Shown in pieces: positions 24,284-33,784 of a DNA stretch of 41,595 nucleotides; within the stretch, counting starts at the first letter, position 1; each line of letters starts with the position of its first letter. This DNA comes from an uncultured Peptococcaceae bacterium. GTDB lineage: Bacteria; Bacillota; Dehalobacteriia; UBA4068. A program made the translations under genes and the position numbers. The stretch is from positions 1 to 41,595 of the forward strand of contig CASEQE010000044.1 in the NCBI GenBank assembly GCA_949289995.1, given 5' to 3'. A model generated the notes under the pieces. That model made no database searches, was not told the DNA's origin, and worked only from the letters and a program-made list of their open reading frames with translations.

Positions 24284-26491
24284 TTAGTTCTGACGCCCCA
24301 TAAAACGATCAAATACTAGCGCCGCAACGCCTCTAGTGATCACCGAGTTTGCTTGAAAATTTTCCTCCTCCAACAAATCCAGACCTTGCGCAATAGCCGC
24401 ATATCCGTATAAAGCCTGCGGAATCGAGGCTGCATCTCGATACGTGCATTTATATATACCAGACAAGCCGGCGGCTTTGCCATAACCGCTCATATCCAGC
24501 AACGTTTGAATAAACTGTCCCCGTGTGATCAATGCCTGGGGATTTCTTTCTTCCGCATTTAACAAGCCATATTGATATGCCGTGGCATACAGTTGATCTT
24601 CATCTTGTTCTTCCTCAACGTCAAAACGATATCCGGCAGCGCTAAGAATAAAGGCCAACATATCCTCTTGGTTAAGCTGGGCTTGCGCTTTAAATTGCCC
24701 ACCGGCAAAACCGACGCCATATTGGGCTAATTTTTCTACCGCTGCTTGTACGGCTCCCCCGCCATTCAAATCGCTATATGTAAAATCGCTTTCAGCCGCA
24801 ACATCATGACAAAGAGCCTGCCCGCTGACAGCATCTATCGCATACACCTGGGCATCGTTCATTTGCCGGTATGCTAAAATTGGTTGATAGACATAGGCAT
24901 AACCATAGTCGGCAAAGGGGCGCAGATTCGGTTTTGCCGGATCTACGGCTACCGGCAAAGAAGCATATACCAACTTGACGTTTAGCGCCTGGTTATATGC
25001 CGCCAAAGCCTGTTCCGCATTAATAATTTCCTCTGCCGGAAGAAACTGAATCGAGGCATCCCAATGATAACGAAAACCGTCCACCTCTCCGGTATAGGGA
25101 TTAAACGATACAAAACAGTAGTCGTTATAGTAAGGATAATCGTCTACCTGTCGCCAAAAAGTAAAATCAGAAGGAATAGAGTCATCCTCGTTCCAAATGG
25201 TTTCCGCAAAATGCACTGCGGGAAATTGGCTTAAAAAAGCTGCGGCTTGACTTTGGGCAATGGTCTGCTCATTCCATTTTTTCCCTTGAGCTGGATAAGA
25301 AGTAGAAAGTTGCAGTAATTCGCCGGTTTTTGCATCTAATAGGCAGCGTTTATATAAAACTGCTTTGCCGGAACCAACTGCCTTGGCCAACTCACTGGCG
25401 CTCATCCCCAGAGAAGCGGCGGTGGCCTCACGCCACATCGTCAATTCCACTAGAATGCGCTTTTGATCCGCTGCACCTTCTTCAAAATAATCGACATTGG
25501 CCAACGTATAATGGTTGTCAATTTGCAGATCGCTTATATTCTGCACCTTTTTCCACAATTCATCTTTGGTTAAAACGCCAGTTAAGTCGTTAATACCGCT
25601 AAGCTCTACCTGCGTTAAGCCGCTGTCGCTATCTGTGGCCATGCCGGATGCAGTTGCTTCGGCAGTATACAATTGATTGTCCGCTCCTTCATATGCTTCA
25701 TCCAGGTCGATCAGTTTGCCGCTTTGGGCGTCCAGCAAATAATTGCCCCATCCCTTAGGACGGTATTGCAAAGCAGCTTGTTGTTCCTCGCCGTCCTGCA
25801 AAAAATATGCTAATTCCAAACGATTGGTTTCGCCCAAACTAGCCGCTGCTTGCGCAAGAGAAATTTTCGCTTGCGCAGAAGGAATAGAACCCACATGATC
25901 TTCCTGCCAGATATCACGGCTAAACGAAACCACTTGTTTACCGTCGGCGCTTAAACGAATACGAAAAGTTAATGGCGTTGACAGATTGTTTTGTCCGATT
26001 ACACCGTTAAACGAAAAACTATTTAAGTTATATAAATCCTCACGGGCATCCATGGAATCAAAAATAGCGCTTTCCCCTTCTCTAAGTACGCTATTTAAAA
26101 AGGTTTCTGCATTTTTTTTCGCTTGCTCCCAGGTCACTTTAGGATATTGGGGAGCAAAATATCCATCGCTGGTAGCTTGATCCGCAATACTCCAACTATA
26201 ACGGCAAATCACTCCATCTGCCGTAGCTGTTATACTAAGCTGTTGATCCTGTTTATACCAGTTTAAGCGCCAATAGGTAACCGCGGGGCCGGATTCACTA
26301 TAACCGGAAAACTCCTGCCAGCTATCATCAATGGATATTTGTCGTTTGACTTTTTCTACCACTTGCGTCAATTGCTGACTCAAAGCCGCTTGCTCCGTTG
26401 CGCTAGTGGCTTCGTCAGCGGCCAACGCCACAATAGGAAACACTAGACAGCCAATCAGCGCAACCAGCAATACGCAGCAAATTCGTTTCAT
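24284..26491 (-). CDS. Surface protein with YcdB/YcdC-like repeats and SLH domains
   Basis: A 735-aa exported protein with a signal peptide (MKRICCVLLVALIGCL...ALAAD). Most of the chain consists of PepSY-like units resembling the YcdB/YcdC domain (TWEQAKKNAETFLNSV, FRIRLSADGKQVVSFSRDIW, YLLDAQSGKLIDLDEAY, and again later). The last ~160 residues contain SLH-like units (AVEKLAQYGVGFAGGQF..., NPQALITRGQFIQTLLDMSGYG..., ITRGVAALVFDRFMG). SLH domains anchor proteins to secondary wall polymers, or in Negativicutes to modified peptidoglycan. Function is unknown. The ATG follows GAGAGGGAT. It appears monocistronic. Confidence 0.82.
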   Translation of the reverse strand: MKRICCVLLVALIGCLVFPIVALAADEATSATEQAALSQQLTQVVEKVKRQISIDDSWQEFSGYSESGPAVTYWRLNWYKQDQQLSITATADGVICRYSWSIADQATSDGYFAPQYPKVTWEQAKKNAETFLNSVLREGESAIFDSMDAREDLYNLNSFSFNGVIGQNNLSTPLTFRIRLSADGKQVVSFSRDIWQEDHVGSIPSAQAKISLAQAAASLGETNRLELAYFLQDGEEQQAALQYRPKGWGNYLLDAQSGKLIDLDEAYEGADNQLYTAEATASGMATDSDSGLTQVELSGINDLTGVLTKDELWKKVQNISDLQIDNHYTLANVDYFEEGAADQKRILVELTMWREATAASLGMSASELAKAVGSGKAVLYKRCLLDAKTGELLQLSTSYPAQGKKWNEQTIAQSQAAAFLSQFPAVHFAETIWNEDDSIPSDFTFWRQVDDYPYYNDYCFVSFNPYTGEVDGFRYHWDASIQFLPAEEIINAEQALAAYNQALNVKLVYASLPVAVDPAKPNLRPFADYGYAYVYQPILAYRQMNDAQVYAIDAVSGQALCHDVAAESDFTYSDLNGGGAVQAAVEKLAQYGVGFAGGQFKAQAQLNQEDMLAFILSAAGYRFDVEEEQDEDQLYATAYQYGLLNAEERNPQALITRGQFIQTLLDMSGYGKAAGLSGIYKCTYRDAASIPQALYGYAAIAQGLDLLEEENFQANSVITRGVAALVFDRFMGRQN

Positions 26492-26632
26492 CTCAATCCC
26501 TCTCTCTTATAACTTATATATATTGTTTGCATCGTTGTTTAGACGAAACAACAGAGATTCTGGTTCCGAAAAAGCAAAGCCGTCTTGAGACAGCTGTATA
26601 CAAAACGGATGGTATAGCAATCATCATTCCGC

Positions 26633-27409
26633 TTAGTCTTGGATATCAAAAGATCGTTGCAAAGCCTGCAAGGAAGCGGTATCAGTCATATCGTTGAATA
26701 ACGGCGTAATCGACACGAAACCTTCGCGACAAGCGGAAACATCCGTATCCCCTGGGTCTTCTCCGTCATAGGGAGTCCCTTGCAACCAAAAATAGGGTCT
26801 GCCGTTGGGATCTTGTCGTTGATCGTAGGCGTCATGATACCAGCGCCAGCCCAAACGGGTTAAACGGACGCCTTTGACGTCTTGCGGTTGATGGCCGGGT
26901 ACGTTCACATTTAACATAGTACGGGGTTGAAAATGGCGTTCTTGCCAAGATAGGCAAATTTGTTTACAAAGTTGAGCCGCATAATCAAAATTTGCCTGGC
27001 CTACGCCGCGACGGATCCCCGTGGCAGACATGGCAATAGCAGGAAAACCATGTAAATATCCTTCCATGGCGCCAGCCACCGTTCCCGAATAAATCACATC
27101 CGTTCCCAAATTGGCGCCGCGGTTGATTCCGGAAATCACCAAATCCGGCTTTTGCGGTAACAATTTTTCCATCGCCAGCTTTACGCAATCCGCCGGCGTA
27201 CCGTCTATTGCCCAAGCATATTCGCCAGCGGCAGCAAAATCTACCGGATGTGCCCGTAAAGGAACATGGGCGGTAATGCAATGGCTAACGCCGCTCTGCT
27301 CGCGGGAAGGAGCGGCAATATATACGGTTCCCAAATCTTTCAGCACATCGGCCAGTATATGCAATCCCAAGGATTGCACCCCGTCATCATTCGTTAATAA
27401 TAGTTTCAT
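26633..27409 (-). CDS. surE: 5'-nucleotidase SurE
   Basis: SurE is a metal-dependent nucleoside 5'-phosphatase. Canonical motifs are present: MKLLLTNDDG at the N-terminus (metal Asp pair), ISGINRGANLG and YSGTVAGAMEG for metal and phosphate binding, and VKGVRLTRLG in the C-terminal half. At 258 aa it is normal. The start is the ATG at 27407-27409 after GGGGTG; it overlaps the lepB stop (ATGA), so translation is coupled. The upstream open frame to 27439 lies inside lepB. Confidence 0.95.
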   Translation of the reverse strand: MKLLLTNDDGVQSLGLHILADVLKDLGTVYIAAPSREQSGVSHCITAHVPLRAHPVDFAAAGEYAWAIDGTPADCVKLAMEKLLPQKPDLVISGINRGANLGTDVIYSGTVAGAMEGYLHGFPAIAMSATGIRRGVGQANFDYAAQLCKQICLSWQERHFQPRTMLNVNVPGHQPQDVKGVRLTRLGWRWYHDAYDQRQDPNGRPYFWLQGTPYDGEDPGDTDVSACREGFVSITPLFNDMTDTASLQALQRSFDIQD

Positions 27410-27993
27410 TCCAACACCCCAAGCGAAGAAAGCGGCCAATAGCGAAAGACCACTTTACCTTTAATTTCATCCTCATGAACAAATGGATCTTGCCAATAAT
27501 GGCTGTCCAAACTATGATTACGATTATCGCCCATCATAAAATAACAATCTTCCGGTATGGTAACAGGTCCATAGGTATAATTTGGCGCTTCAAATATATA
27601 ATCCTCAACCAAAGCCTGGCCATCAATGTACACCGCTCCATCTTTCACTTCTAGGGTTTCTCCTGGCAGGCCGATCACCCTTTTCACCAAATCGTAGGGG
27701 CTATTCAATTCTTCCGGCGGGTTAAATACCACAATATCCCCCCGTTGCGGTGTGCTATCGCCCAAATATGCCAACTTATTCAAAACGATTCGGTCCTGTT
27801 CTTCAATTGTGGGATACATGGACGAAGTAGGAACCACTCGGCTGTCAACGATAAACAGCTTTAAAACGATGGCTATGGCTAAAGCAAGAACAAATACTTT
27901 TAGTGTTTCTTTAATAAAACTACTTTTCTTGACCGGCTTTTCCGGCAAGGAGCCCTGACCGTCATGTTTGTTTTTATATTTGTTTTTTGTCAT
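27406..27993 (-). CDS. lepB: Signal peptidase I
   Basis: A type I signal peptidase of 195 aa with a single N-terminal membrane segment (VFVLALAIAIVLKLFIV). The catalytic Ser is in PTSSMYPT and the catalytic Lys in DLVKRVIGLPGE; GDNRNHSLDSH is the family box near the C-terminus. This layout is the Gram-positive/Clostridial SipS type. It removes signal peptides of exported proteins outside the membrane. The ATG follows GAGGT at seven bases. It overlaps surE downstream and lies 21 bases after folE. Confidence 0.95.
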   Translation of the reverse strand: MTKNKYKNKHDGQGSLPEKPVKKSSFIKETLKVFVLALAIAIVLKLFIVDSRVVPTSSMYPTIEEQDRIVLNKLAYLGDSTPQRGDIVVFNPPEELNSPYDLVKRVIGLPGETLEVKDGAVYIDGQALVEDYIFEAPNYTYGPVTIPEDCYFMMGDNRNHSLDSHYWQDPFVHEDEIKGKVVFRYWPLSSLGVLE

Positions 27994-28014
27994 TGCTATA
28001 CCTCGCGGGTAAAA

Positions 28015-28584
28015 TTAGCTTTTTATCAAACTTAATGCTTCGCTACGAGTTACATTTTTATGGAAAGTTCCCCGAACTGCCGACGTAACGGTTAGCGCGC
28101 CAGGCGTCTTCACCCCGCGAATCGTCATACACATATGCTCCGTTTCAATGACCACCAACACGCCTTGGGGTTGTAATACTTCCATTAATGCATCGGCCAC
28201 CTGCGACGTCAGCCGCTCTTGTAATTGCAAACGATGGGAATATCCTTCCACCACACGAGCTATTTTGGAAAGCCCGGTGATTCTGCCGTCGCCGGGAATG
28301 TAGGCTACATGGGCTTTTCCCACAAAAGGCAACATATGATGTTCGCACATAGAAAAAAAGGGAATATCCTTGACAATCACCATTTCGCCATGTTTGTCTT
28401 CCGTAAACTGAGTGGTCAAATAGGTTTTAGGATCTATGGAACTACCGCTAAACAGTTCTTCGTACATATTCGCTACGCGTTGAGGCGTTTTTTGCAATCC
28501 TTCCCGTTGCGGGTCTTCGCCAATTGCTTGTAAAATCTGCTCTACCGCTGCGACAATTTTTTTCTTATCAATGGTATTGGACAT
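28015..28584 (-). CDS. folE: GTP cyclohydrolase I
   Basis: FolE converts GTP to dihydroneopterin triphosphate, the first step of folate synthesis. Zinc site residues appear in MCEHHMLPF and later in [13 protein letters not shown]. Other signatures are [36 protein letters not shown] and [11 protein letters not shown]. At 189 aa the enzyme is complete. The ribosome site before the ATG at 28584 is weak (AGGCGA). It supplies folate for the C1 enzymes FolD and FchA encoded further right, although they are not in one operon. Confidence 0.96.
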   Translation of the reverse strand: MSNTIDKKKIVAAVEQILQAIGEDPQREGLQKTPQRVANMYEELFSGSSIDPKTYLTTQFTEDKHGEMVIVKDIPFFSMCEHHMLPFVGKAHVAYIPGDGRITGLSKIARVVEGYSHRLQLQERLTSQVADALMEVLQPQGVLVVIETEHMCMTIRGVKTPGALTVTSAVRGTFHKNVTRSEALSLIKS

Positions 28585-28619
28585 ATGTAATCGCCTGCTT
28601 TTAACAAATTCACGTTAAG

Positions 28620-28735
28620 CTTCCCATAAGACATCAACTTCAGCCGTCGCTGAATTGCCTGCATACCGACATGGCTTGGGTCATAGCGCCAAGAAGGAAC
28701 CCTGCGCCGTGGGGCGCACTCGATCGTCAGGGAAA
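28620..28735. other. Structured intergenic segment between folE and the TIGR04086 gene
   Basis: The 261-base gap 28585-28845 has no plausible gene but many paired arms: TTCAGC-cgtc-GCTGAA, CTTGG...CCAAG, GCGCC-gtgg-GGCGC nested in CCCTG...CAGGG, and flanking CTTCCC with GGGAA. Its GC content is higher than the rest of the gap. It may be a leader of either divergent gene or a small RNA. I could not match it to 6S, SRP, RNase P, tmRNA, T-box, THF or ZTP consensus features by eye. Confidence 0.35.
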
Positions 28736-28845
28736 AAAGGAAGGTAACACTATTATTTTATGTCTTTTGGCCTGTCCAGTCAAGCATAATCCCAAAGTCG
28801 CTGCATACAGTGAAATACAAGCAGATCTTACCAGGAGGAAAATAT

Positions 28846-29184
28846 ATGAATCAGACGGGAAAAGGTATTTTATGGGGAACAGGCATAAGCCTCATCCTGC
28901 TATTATCTCTATCTTTTATAGCTGCTGCATTTATCTATTATACGTCGCTCAACCAGCAAACGCTAGCTGTAGTGGCTATTGTGATCGATGCTATCGCTTT
29001 ATTTGCCGGCGGACTTATGGCGGGCAAAAAAGCAGGAGCCAAGGGAATGATCATGGGGCTATCCGTGGCAATCATTATCTTGGCGCTAATGGCCATAACC
29101 GGCGGCATACATGGGCAATGGCTGGGAAAAATTATTCTTTGCCTGCTTTCCGCAGCGGCCGGCGGCATTATTGGCGTTCGATAA
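28846..29184 (+). CDS. TIGR04086-type small membrane protein
   Basis: A 112-aa protein that is almost entirely four hydrophobic helices (about 8-30, 37-57, 62-82, 90-110). The pattern, with GGLMAGKKAGAKGMIMGL between helices 2 and 3, fits the TIGR04086/YrzE-like family of spore-former membrane proteins of unknown function. The start at 28846 has AGGAGG about seven bases upstream; an in-frame ATG at 28810 precedes that ribosome site. It is monocistronic and ends at a strong terminator. Confidence 0.8.
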   Translation: MNQTGKGILWGTGISLILLLSLSFIAAAFIYYTSLNQQTLAVVAIVIDAIALFAGGLMAGKKAGAKGMIMGLSVAIIILALMAITGGIHGQWLGKIILCLLSAAAGGIIGVR

Positions 29185-29236
29185 AGCGTATCCAAAACAA
29201 ATATAGACTATAATTTTGCATAACATTGATATTGAT

Positions 29237-29286
29237 AAAGAAAAAACCTTGATCAAATGAAAACATTTAATCAAGGTTTTTTCTTT
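29237..29286. terminator. Bidirectional terminator between the TIGR04086 and spoVM-like genes
   Basis: A perfect 17-bp stem (AAAGAAAAAACCTTGAT at 29237-29253 with its complement at 29270-29286) gives T-rich tails in both directions, serving the plus-strand membrane protein and the minus-strand spoVM-like ORF. Confidence 0.9.
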
Positions 29287-29287
29287 G

Positions 29288-29404
29288 TTAAGAATTAGCG
29301 TCCTCGCTATCGGCGTTATACGCATACTCCGGCGTCTCTTTACTCCGGCTTCCGCTTAACATTTTTCTTAGTACAAGCGGCAATTTAATATAAAATATTT
29401 TCAT
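29288..29404 (-). CDS. spoVM: SpoVM-like spore morphogenetic peptide
   Basis: A 38-codon ORF reads MKIFYIKLPLVLRKMLSGSR followed by SKETPEYAYNADSEDANS. The first 22 residues line up with Bacillus SpoVM (recalled as MKFYTIKLPKFLGGIVRAML...): the MK-aromatic start, the IKLP core with its proline, a basic/hydrophobic amphipathic helix and ML-S. SpoVM senses the convex forespore membrane and anchors SpoIVA for coat and cortex assembly. The acidic ~16-residue tail is extra. GAGGGG lies nine bases before the ATG at 29402-29404. A perfect terminator starts two bases after the stop. Only 73 bases separate it from the dinG stop, so it could be at the end of that transcript or have its own promoter. 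Confidence 0.75.
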   Translation of the reverse strand: MKIFYIKLPLVLRKMLSGSRSKETPEYAYNADSEDANS

Positions 29405-29477
29405 ATATTTCATCCCCTCGCCGTTTTTATCTTATGCCAAAATATGCTAAAATATGCTTTTGGTGCAAGGACGTTTG

Positions 29478-32273
29478 TTAATTTAGCCATTCGCGAATCC
29501 ATGCAGCCACATCTTGACTGGAACCTAGTCGCCGTTCCATCGGCGGCAAGGCTTCGATAAAACGTTTACCATATTGCTTATCCACAATCCGTCTATCCAA
29601 AACGCAAAACAAACCGCAATCTTCGCCGCTTCGAATCAAACGTCCAAAGCCTTGCTTAAAACGAAGAATGGCTTGGGGTAAACTATATTCCGCAAAAGAA
29701 GAATGTCCGGCAGCTTCTAATTTAGCAGATTTGGCAGCGTTTAGCGGATTATTAGGCGGGTTAAACGGCAAACGCACGATTACCAATAAAGATAGGGCAT
29801 CACCAGCTACGTCCACGCCTTCCCAAAAGCTATTGGTTCCCAATATAGCGCAGCAAGGCTCATGCTGCAATCGGTGCAACAATTGGACCGGCCCACCATT
29901 GACCCCATGAGCCAGTACCTGTATGCCTTGCCGTAACAAAGGGCGGCGGATTTGCCGATAAACGGCTTGCAATTGTTGATGGGATGTAAACAAAACCAGC
30001 GCCCGCCCCCTGGAGGCGGATAGCAACTGCAACAGAGAGGCGGAAATCGCCTCGACAGCCAGGATTTCTGAAGTTTTGCTCCAATCCGGTAAATCGTTTA
30101 CCACCGTAAATAGCGCCTGTTCCCGATAAAAAAAGGGCGAAGGCAAAATCATTTCTCTAGGAGGAATCGGTAATAAATCCAAGCCCAGCCTACGTTTAAA
30201 AAAAGAGAACGATGCGCCGGTAGCCATAGTAGCCGAAGTTAAAACCACGGAATCACAACGGCTAAACAGACAATCCTGCAAAATATTCGCCAATTCAATA
30301 GGGGCGATATGCCAGGAAGGTTTTTTCTCCCCATCGCTAAAGCGTAGCCACACTACATAATTTTCCTGATCGTTTGCCAAACATCTTTCTATCGTAGCGG
30401 CTATTTCTTGAATTTGAGCCGTCAAACCAGGCAATTCTCCCGTCCCAGGAAGCGGCGTGCGATCGGCATCCTCTTCCATAGCGGATGCATGTATGTCTTC
30501 CTGCAAACGGAACAAACTTTGGGCCAAAACACTTAATTCCCGTTGCAATGCGCTTCCTTTATCCTGCAAAAGCGGCCAAGATTCTTGCCGGTAATGAGCC
30601 GGCAAAAGGCGAACAGCGGCAGGAACATAGCTTTGTCTTGCCGCATCGGCGGAAAATACCTGCTGCGTTAGGCTGAAAAATTCCTCTGCCGCCGCCATGC
30701 AGCATGCTAAACCACTTTCCAAGGTATCAATTTGCCGCAACAAAAGTTCCTTATTGGTTTCGCCCAAAAAAATGTTGTCGCAGGCTTGCCGCAAACTATG
30801 GATACAGCCTACTTCTTTTCCTTTTTCATGCCGCTGCAAACGACCGAAAAGATTAAGCATGGCATAAAAATCCACCGCGGCCGTCAGTTGCGCCTCTGCG
30901 GCCTTTTCCAAATGATGGGCTTCATCGATAATCAGATACGAAAATGGCGGCAATGCTGCATTTTCCATTGCGGCGTTTGCTGTTAATAGCGAATGGTTGA
31001 GAATATATATATCGCTATCATTTGCCGCCATACGAGATTTTTGCACATAACAAGCGCCGCTTTTGCGCAGTGGACAAAAAATAGCGCAATTGTCTTTAGA
31101 AGCGCAAATCATTTGCCAACGGTTTTGATCATATCCATTGAGTAGCAATTCATCTCCATCGCCGCTTTCCGTAGCCGCCTGCCATACGGCGATACGCATC
31201 AGGAAAAAACGCATATTTTCCGGCGGCTGTTTTAACAAATAACGATATAGACGTTTGCAAAGATAATTACCCCGCCCTTTTAACAAGACGGCAGTCAAAG
31301 GACGATCTAATAATTGCGACAATAACGGAATATCTTTATGCAACAACTGCTCTTGAAGATTTTTCGTATGGGTAGAAATGGCGACTTTGTTGCCAGAGCC
31401 GGCGGTAAACAAAGCGGCGGGCAACAAATAAGCTAAAGACTTACCCGTGCCCGTTCCTGCTTCCGCCAACAAAAATTGCTGTTTTTGAAAAGCTTCTGCC
31501 ACGGCGACGGACATTTCCAGCTGTTGCGGACGATACTCAAAATGATCAAGTGCGGCTGCAAAACGTCCGTTTTCCCCCAAATAACTTGCAATTTCCTCGG
31601 CAGTAATTTGAAAATTCTGTTGTGGAACAAAATTAGGGGCGGAACAAAGCGGCATTTTATTTTCTCGTCGGCTTTCTGCCGATGCGGTTCCAGGCAAGGC
31701 GCATTCTTGACGAATCAATTGACTCAAAGGATTCGTATCATCAAACGTCAACTGCAACAAATCTTGTCGCGCCGCCTCCGGCAGGGATTTCATCTTATTC
31801 TTCAAATGGATAAATACTTGCGCCGTAGTCAAGGCATCGGACAAGGCCCGATGTGCGGAGGGATTCTCAATGCCAAAAGTTTCACTCAGCCATGCCAAAG
31901 AGTAGCTGGCAAGACACGGATAGACGATTTGCGCCAAAGTTAAAGTATCCAGCCATTCTCGCTGATCCTGCCAATAGCGAGACAAAAAAGCGCGGTCAAA
32001 CGGCGCGTTATGCGCGCAAATCACCGAATCGCCAATAAAATCTGCCAAAGGACCTATGGCTTCTTCGATTGTAGGCTGATTCATCAGCATATCCGGTGTG
32101 ATGCCAGTCAAATCGGCTATAAAATCATCCGGCGGCACAGGACTATGAATTAACGTGCTATATTGATCAATAATGAGCCCTCGTTTTACGCGCACCGCCG
32201 CCACTTCGATAATCGAGTCGCCACTGGTATCTAATCCGGTAGTTTCCAAATCTATGATGGCGAACTCGTTCAT
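29478..32273 (-). CDS. dinG: DinG-family helicase with N-terminal 3'-5' exonuclease
   Basis: A 931-aa two-part protein. Residues 1-165 form a DnaQ-like DEDDh exonuclease (DLETTG at 8-13, HNAPFDRAFL, AHRALSDA). The rest is an XPD/DinG superfamily 2 helicase with Walker A AEAGTGTGKSLAYLLPA (about 270) and DEAH in IIDEAHHLEKAAE. Four cysteines spaced as an XPD-type 4Fe-4S site (CASKDNCAIFCPLRKSGAC) and C-terminal motifs (LGTNSFWEGVD, RFKQGFGRLIRS) follow. The exonuclease fusion is standard in Firmicutes. The ATG directly follows the argH TAA, so the two are translated from one message. Confidence 0.94.
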   Translation of the reverse strand: MNEFAIIDLETTGLDTSGDSIIEVAAVRVKRGLIIDQYSTLIHSPVPPDDFIADLTGITPDMLMNQPTIEEAIGPLADFIGDSVICAHNAPFDRAFLSRYWQDQREWLDTLTLAQIVYPCLASYSLAWLSETFGIENPSAHRALSDALTTAQVFIHLKNKMKSLPEAARQDLLQLTFDDTNPLSQLIRQECALPGTASAESRRENKMPLCSAPNFVPQQNFQITAEEIASYLGENGRFAAALDHFEYRPQQLEMSVAVAEAFQKQQFLLAEAGTGTGKSLAYLLPAALFTAGSGNKVAISTHTKNLQEQLLHKDIPLLSQLLDRPLTAVLLKGRGNYLCKRLYRYLLKQPPENMRFFLMRIAVWQAATESGDGDELLLNGYDQNRWQMICASKDNCAIFCPLRKSGACYVQKSRMAANDSDIYILNHSLLTANAAMENAALPPFSYLIIDEAHHLEKAAEAQLTAAVDFYAMLNLFGRLQRHEKGKEVGCIHSLRQACDNIFLGETNKELLLRQIDTLESGLACCMAAAEEFFSLTQQVFSADAARQSYVPAAVRLLPAHYRQESWPLLQDKGSALQRELSVLAQSLFRLQEDIHASAMEEDADRTPLPGTGELPGLTAQIQEIAATIERCLANDQENYVVWLRFSDGEKKPSWHIAPIELANILQDCLFSRCDSVVLTSATMATGASFSFFKRRLGLDLLPIPPREMILPSPFFYREQALFTVVNDLPDWSKTSEILAVEAISASLLQLLSASRGRALVLFTSHQQLQAVYRQIRRPLLRQGIQVLAHGVNGGPVQLLHRLQHEPCCAILGTNSFWEGVDVAGDALSLLVIVRLPFNPPNNPLNAAKSAKLEAAGHSSFAEYSLPQAILRFKQGFGRLIRSGEDCGLFCVLDRRIVDKQYGKRFIEALPPMERRLGSSQDVAAWIREWLN

Positions 32274-33653
32274 TTATTCGCTCAGCTCCAGCTCTTCTTT
32301 GGCTCGACGAATTGCCGCCAAGACGGCTTGAGGCGCTGGACCGCCTTCACTTTCACGAGCGGCAACGCATTGCGATAAAGAAATTGCCTGATAAATATCA
32401 GAATCAAACAAATCGCATTCCCTGCGCAATTCTTCCAGCGTCAATTCCGACAATTCTTTTCCATGTGCTTCACAATACAAAACCAAACGTCCGGTTACCC
32501 CATGGGCATCCCGAAAAGGCAATCCTCGTTTCACTAGATAATCAGCCATATCCGTAGCGTTAATAAAACCGCCGCCGGCGGCTTTGCGCATATTCGACTT
32601 GTTGATTTTCATCGTTTCCAACATAGGGATAAACACCATAAGACAAGCGCGAACCGTATCCGCCACTTCGAAAACAGCCTCTTTGTCCTCTTGCATATCT
32701 TTATTATATGCCAGCGGTAAGCCCTTCATCACCGTAAGCAATCCCATGAGATTTCCATATACCCGTCCGGTTTTTCCCCGAATCAACTCCGCCATATCTG
32801 GATTTTTTTTCTGCGGCATAATCGAAGATCCCGTAGAAAAAGCATCGTCTAGCGTAACGAAAGCATATTCGTGGCTGCTCCATAAGATGATCTCCTCACA
32901 GAATCGGGATAAATGCATCATTAAAATTGCTGCCGCAGCCATATATTCCAAAACGAAATCCCGATCGGACACGCCGTCCAAAGAATTCGCGGTAGGCGCG
33001 TCAAAGCCTAAAGCCTCTGCCGTTTGTCTGCGGTCAATGGGAAATGTGGTACCAGCTAAAGCGCCGCTGCCCAATGGCGATTGATTCATGCGCCGACCGC
33101 AATCCGCCAAACGCTGCCGGTCTCTTTGAAACATTTGCACATATGCCAACAGATGATGAGCAAAAGTAATGGGCTGCGCAATTTGCAAATGGGTATATCC
33201 CGGCATAACCGTATCAATATGCTCTTCGGCTTTCGCCAGCAAAACTTTTTCCAAGTCCAGCAATTTTTCTCTAACTTCCTGAATTTGCCCCCGCATCCAT
33301 AAACGCATATCCAAGGCAATTTGATCGTTGCGGCTACGCGCTGTATGTAATTTTTTCCCCAATTCGCCTAACTTTTCCGTAAGCAATTGTTCGATATTCA
33401 TATGAATATCTTCTGCGGCTACGTTAAATACCACTTTACCCTCGTCGATTTCCTGTTTAATTTCTTGCAAAGCTTGACATATTTGCCGCGCTTCCTCTTG
33501 GGTAATAATTCCTTGACGTCCTAACATCGTAGCATGGGCGATCGAACCTTGAATATCTTCCCGATATAAACGTTGATCAAAACCAATAGAAGACTGAAAA
33601 TCTTCGGCAAATTTATCGGTTGCCCCGGCAAAGCGGCCTCCCCATAATTTCAT
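32274..33653 (-). CDS. argH: Argininosuccinate lyase
   Basis: ArgH splits argininosuccinate into arginine and fumarate, the last step of arginine synthesis. The protein (459 aa) starts [19 protein letters not shown] and carries the fumarase-superfamily signature [12 protein letters not shown] near residue 283 and [17 protein letters not shown] near 107, both canonical. The start follows GGAAGGT. argG, its usual partner, is not in the window. It is contiguous with dinG downstream. Confidence 0.97.
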   Translation of the reverse strand: MKLWGGRFAGATDKFAEDFQSSIGFDQRLYREDIQGSIAHATMLGRQGIITQEEARQICQALQEIKQEIDEGKVVFNVAAEDIHMNIEQLLTEKLGELGKKLHTARSRNDQIALDMRLWMRGQIQEVREKLLDLEKVLLAKAEEHIDTVMPGYTHLQIAQPITFAHHLLAYVQMFQRDRQRLADCGRRMNQSPLGSGALAGTTFPIDRRQTAEALGFDAPTANSLDGVSDRDFVLEYMAAAAILMMHLSRFCEEIILWSSHEYAFVTLDDAFSTGSSIMPQKKNPDMAELIRGKTGRVYGNLMGLLTVMKGLPLAYNKDMQEDKEAVFEVADTVRACLMVFIPMLETMKINKSNMRKAAGGGFINATDMADYLVKRGLPFRDAHGVTGRLVLYCEAHGKELSELTLEELRRECDLFDSDIYQAISLSQCVAARESEGGPAPQAVLAAIRRAKEELELSE

Positions 33654-33705
33654 ACGCTTACCTTCCCTCTTTTTTATGGATAATCATATTATGGTCAAAA
33701 GAAAT

Positions 33706-33741
33706 AAAGGGAATGCCCGTCTCCAGACATTCCCTTTTTTT
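33706..33741. terminator. Terminator after ispH-rpsA
   Basis: A 10-bp perfect stem (AAAGGGAATG at 33706-33715 with CATTCCCTTT at 33728-33737). The T run is best on the plus strand (33735-33741); on the minus strand CCCTTTATTTC follows. It lies between the end of rpsA and the start of argH. Confidence 0.7.
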
Positions 33742-33784
33742 AGCGACCAGGCGCCCAAAATGCAGTTTATTCAGCTTATTCGGC

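Noticed and set aside
28671..29213. 180-codon plus-strand frame overlapping the TIGR04086 gene
   Set aside because: It covers the structured intergenic segment and an alternative frame of a convincing four-helix membrane protein with its own ribosome site.
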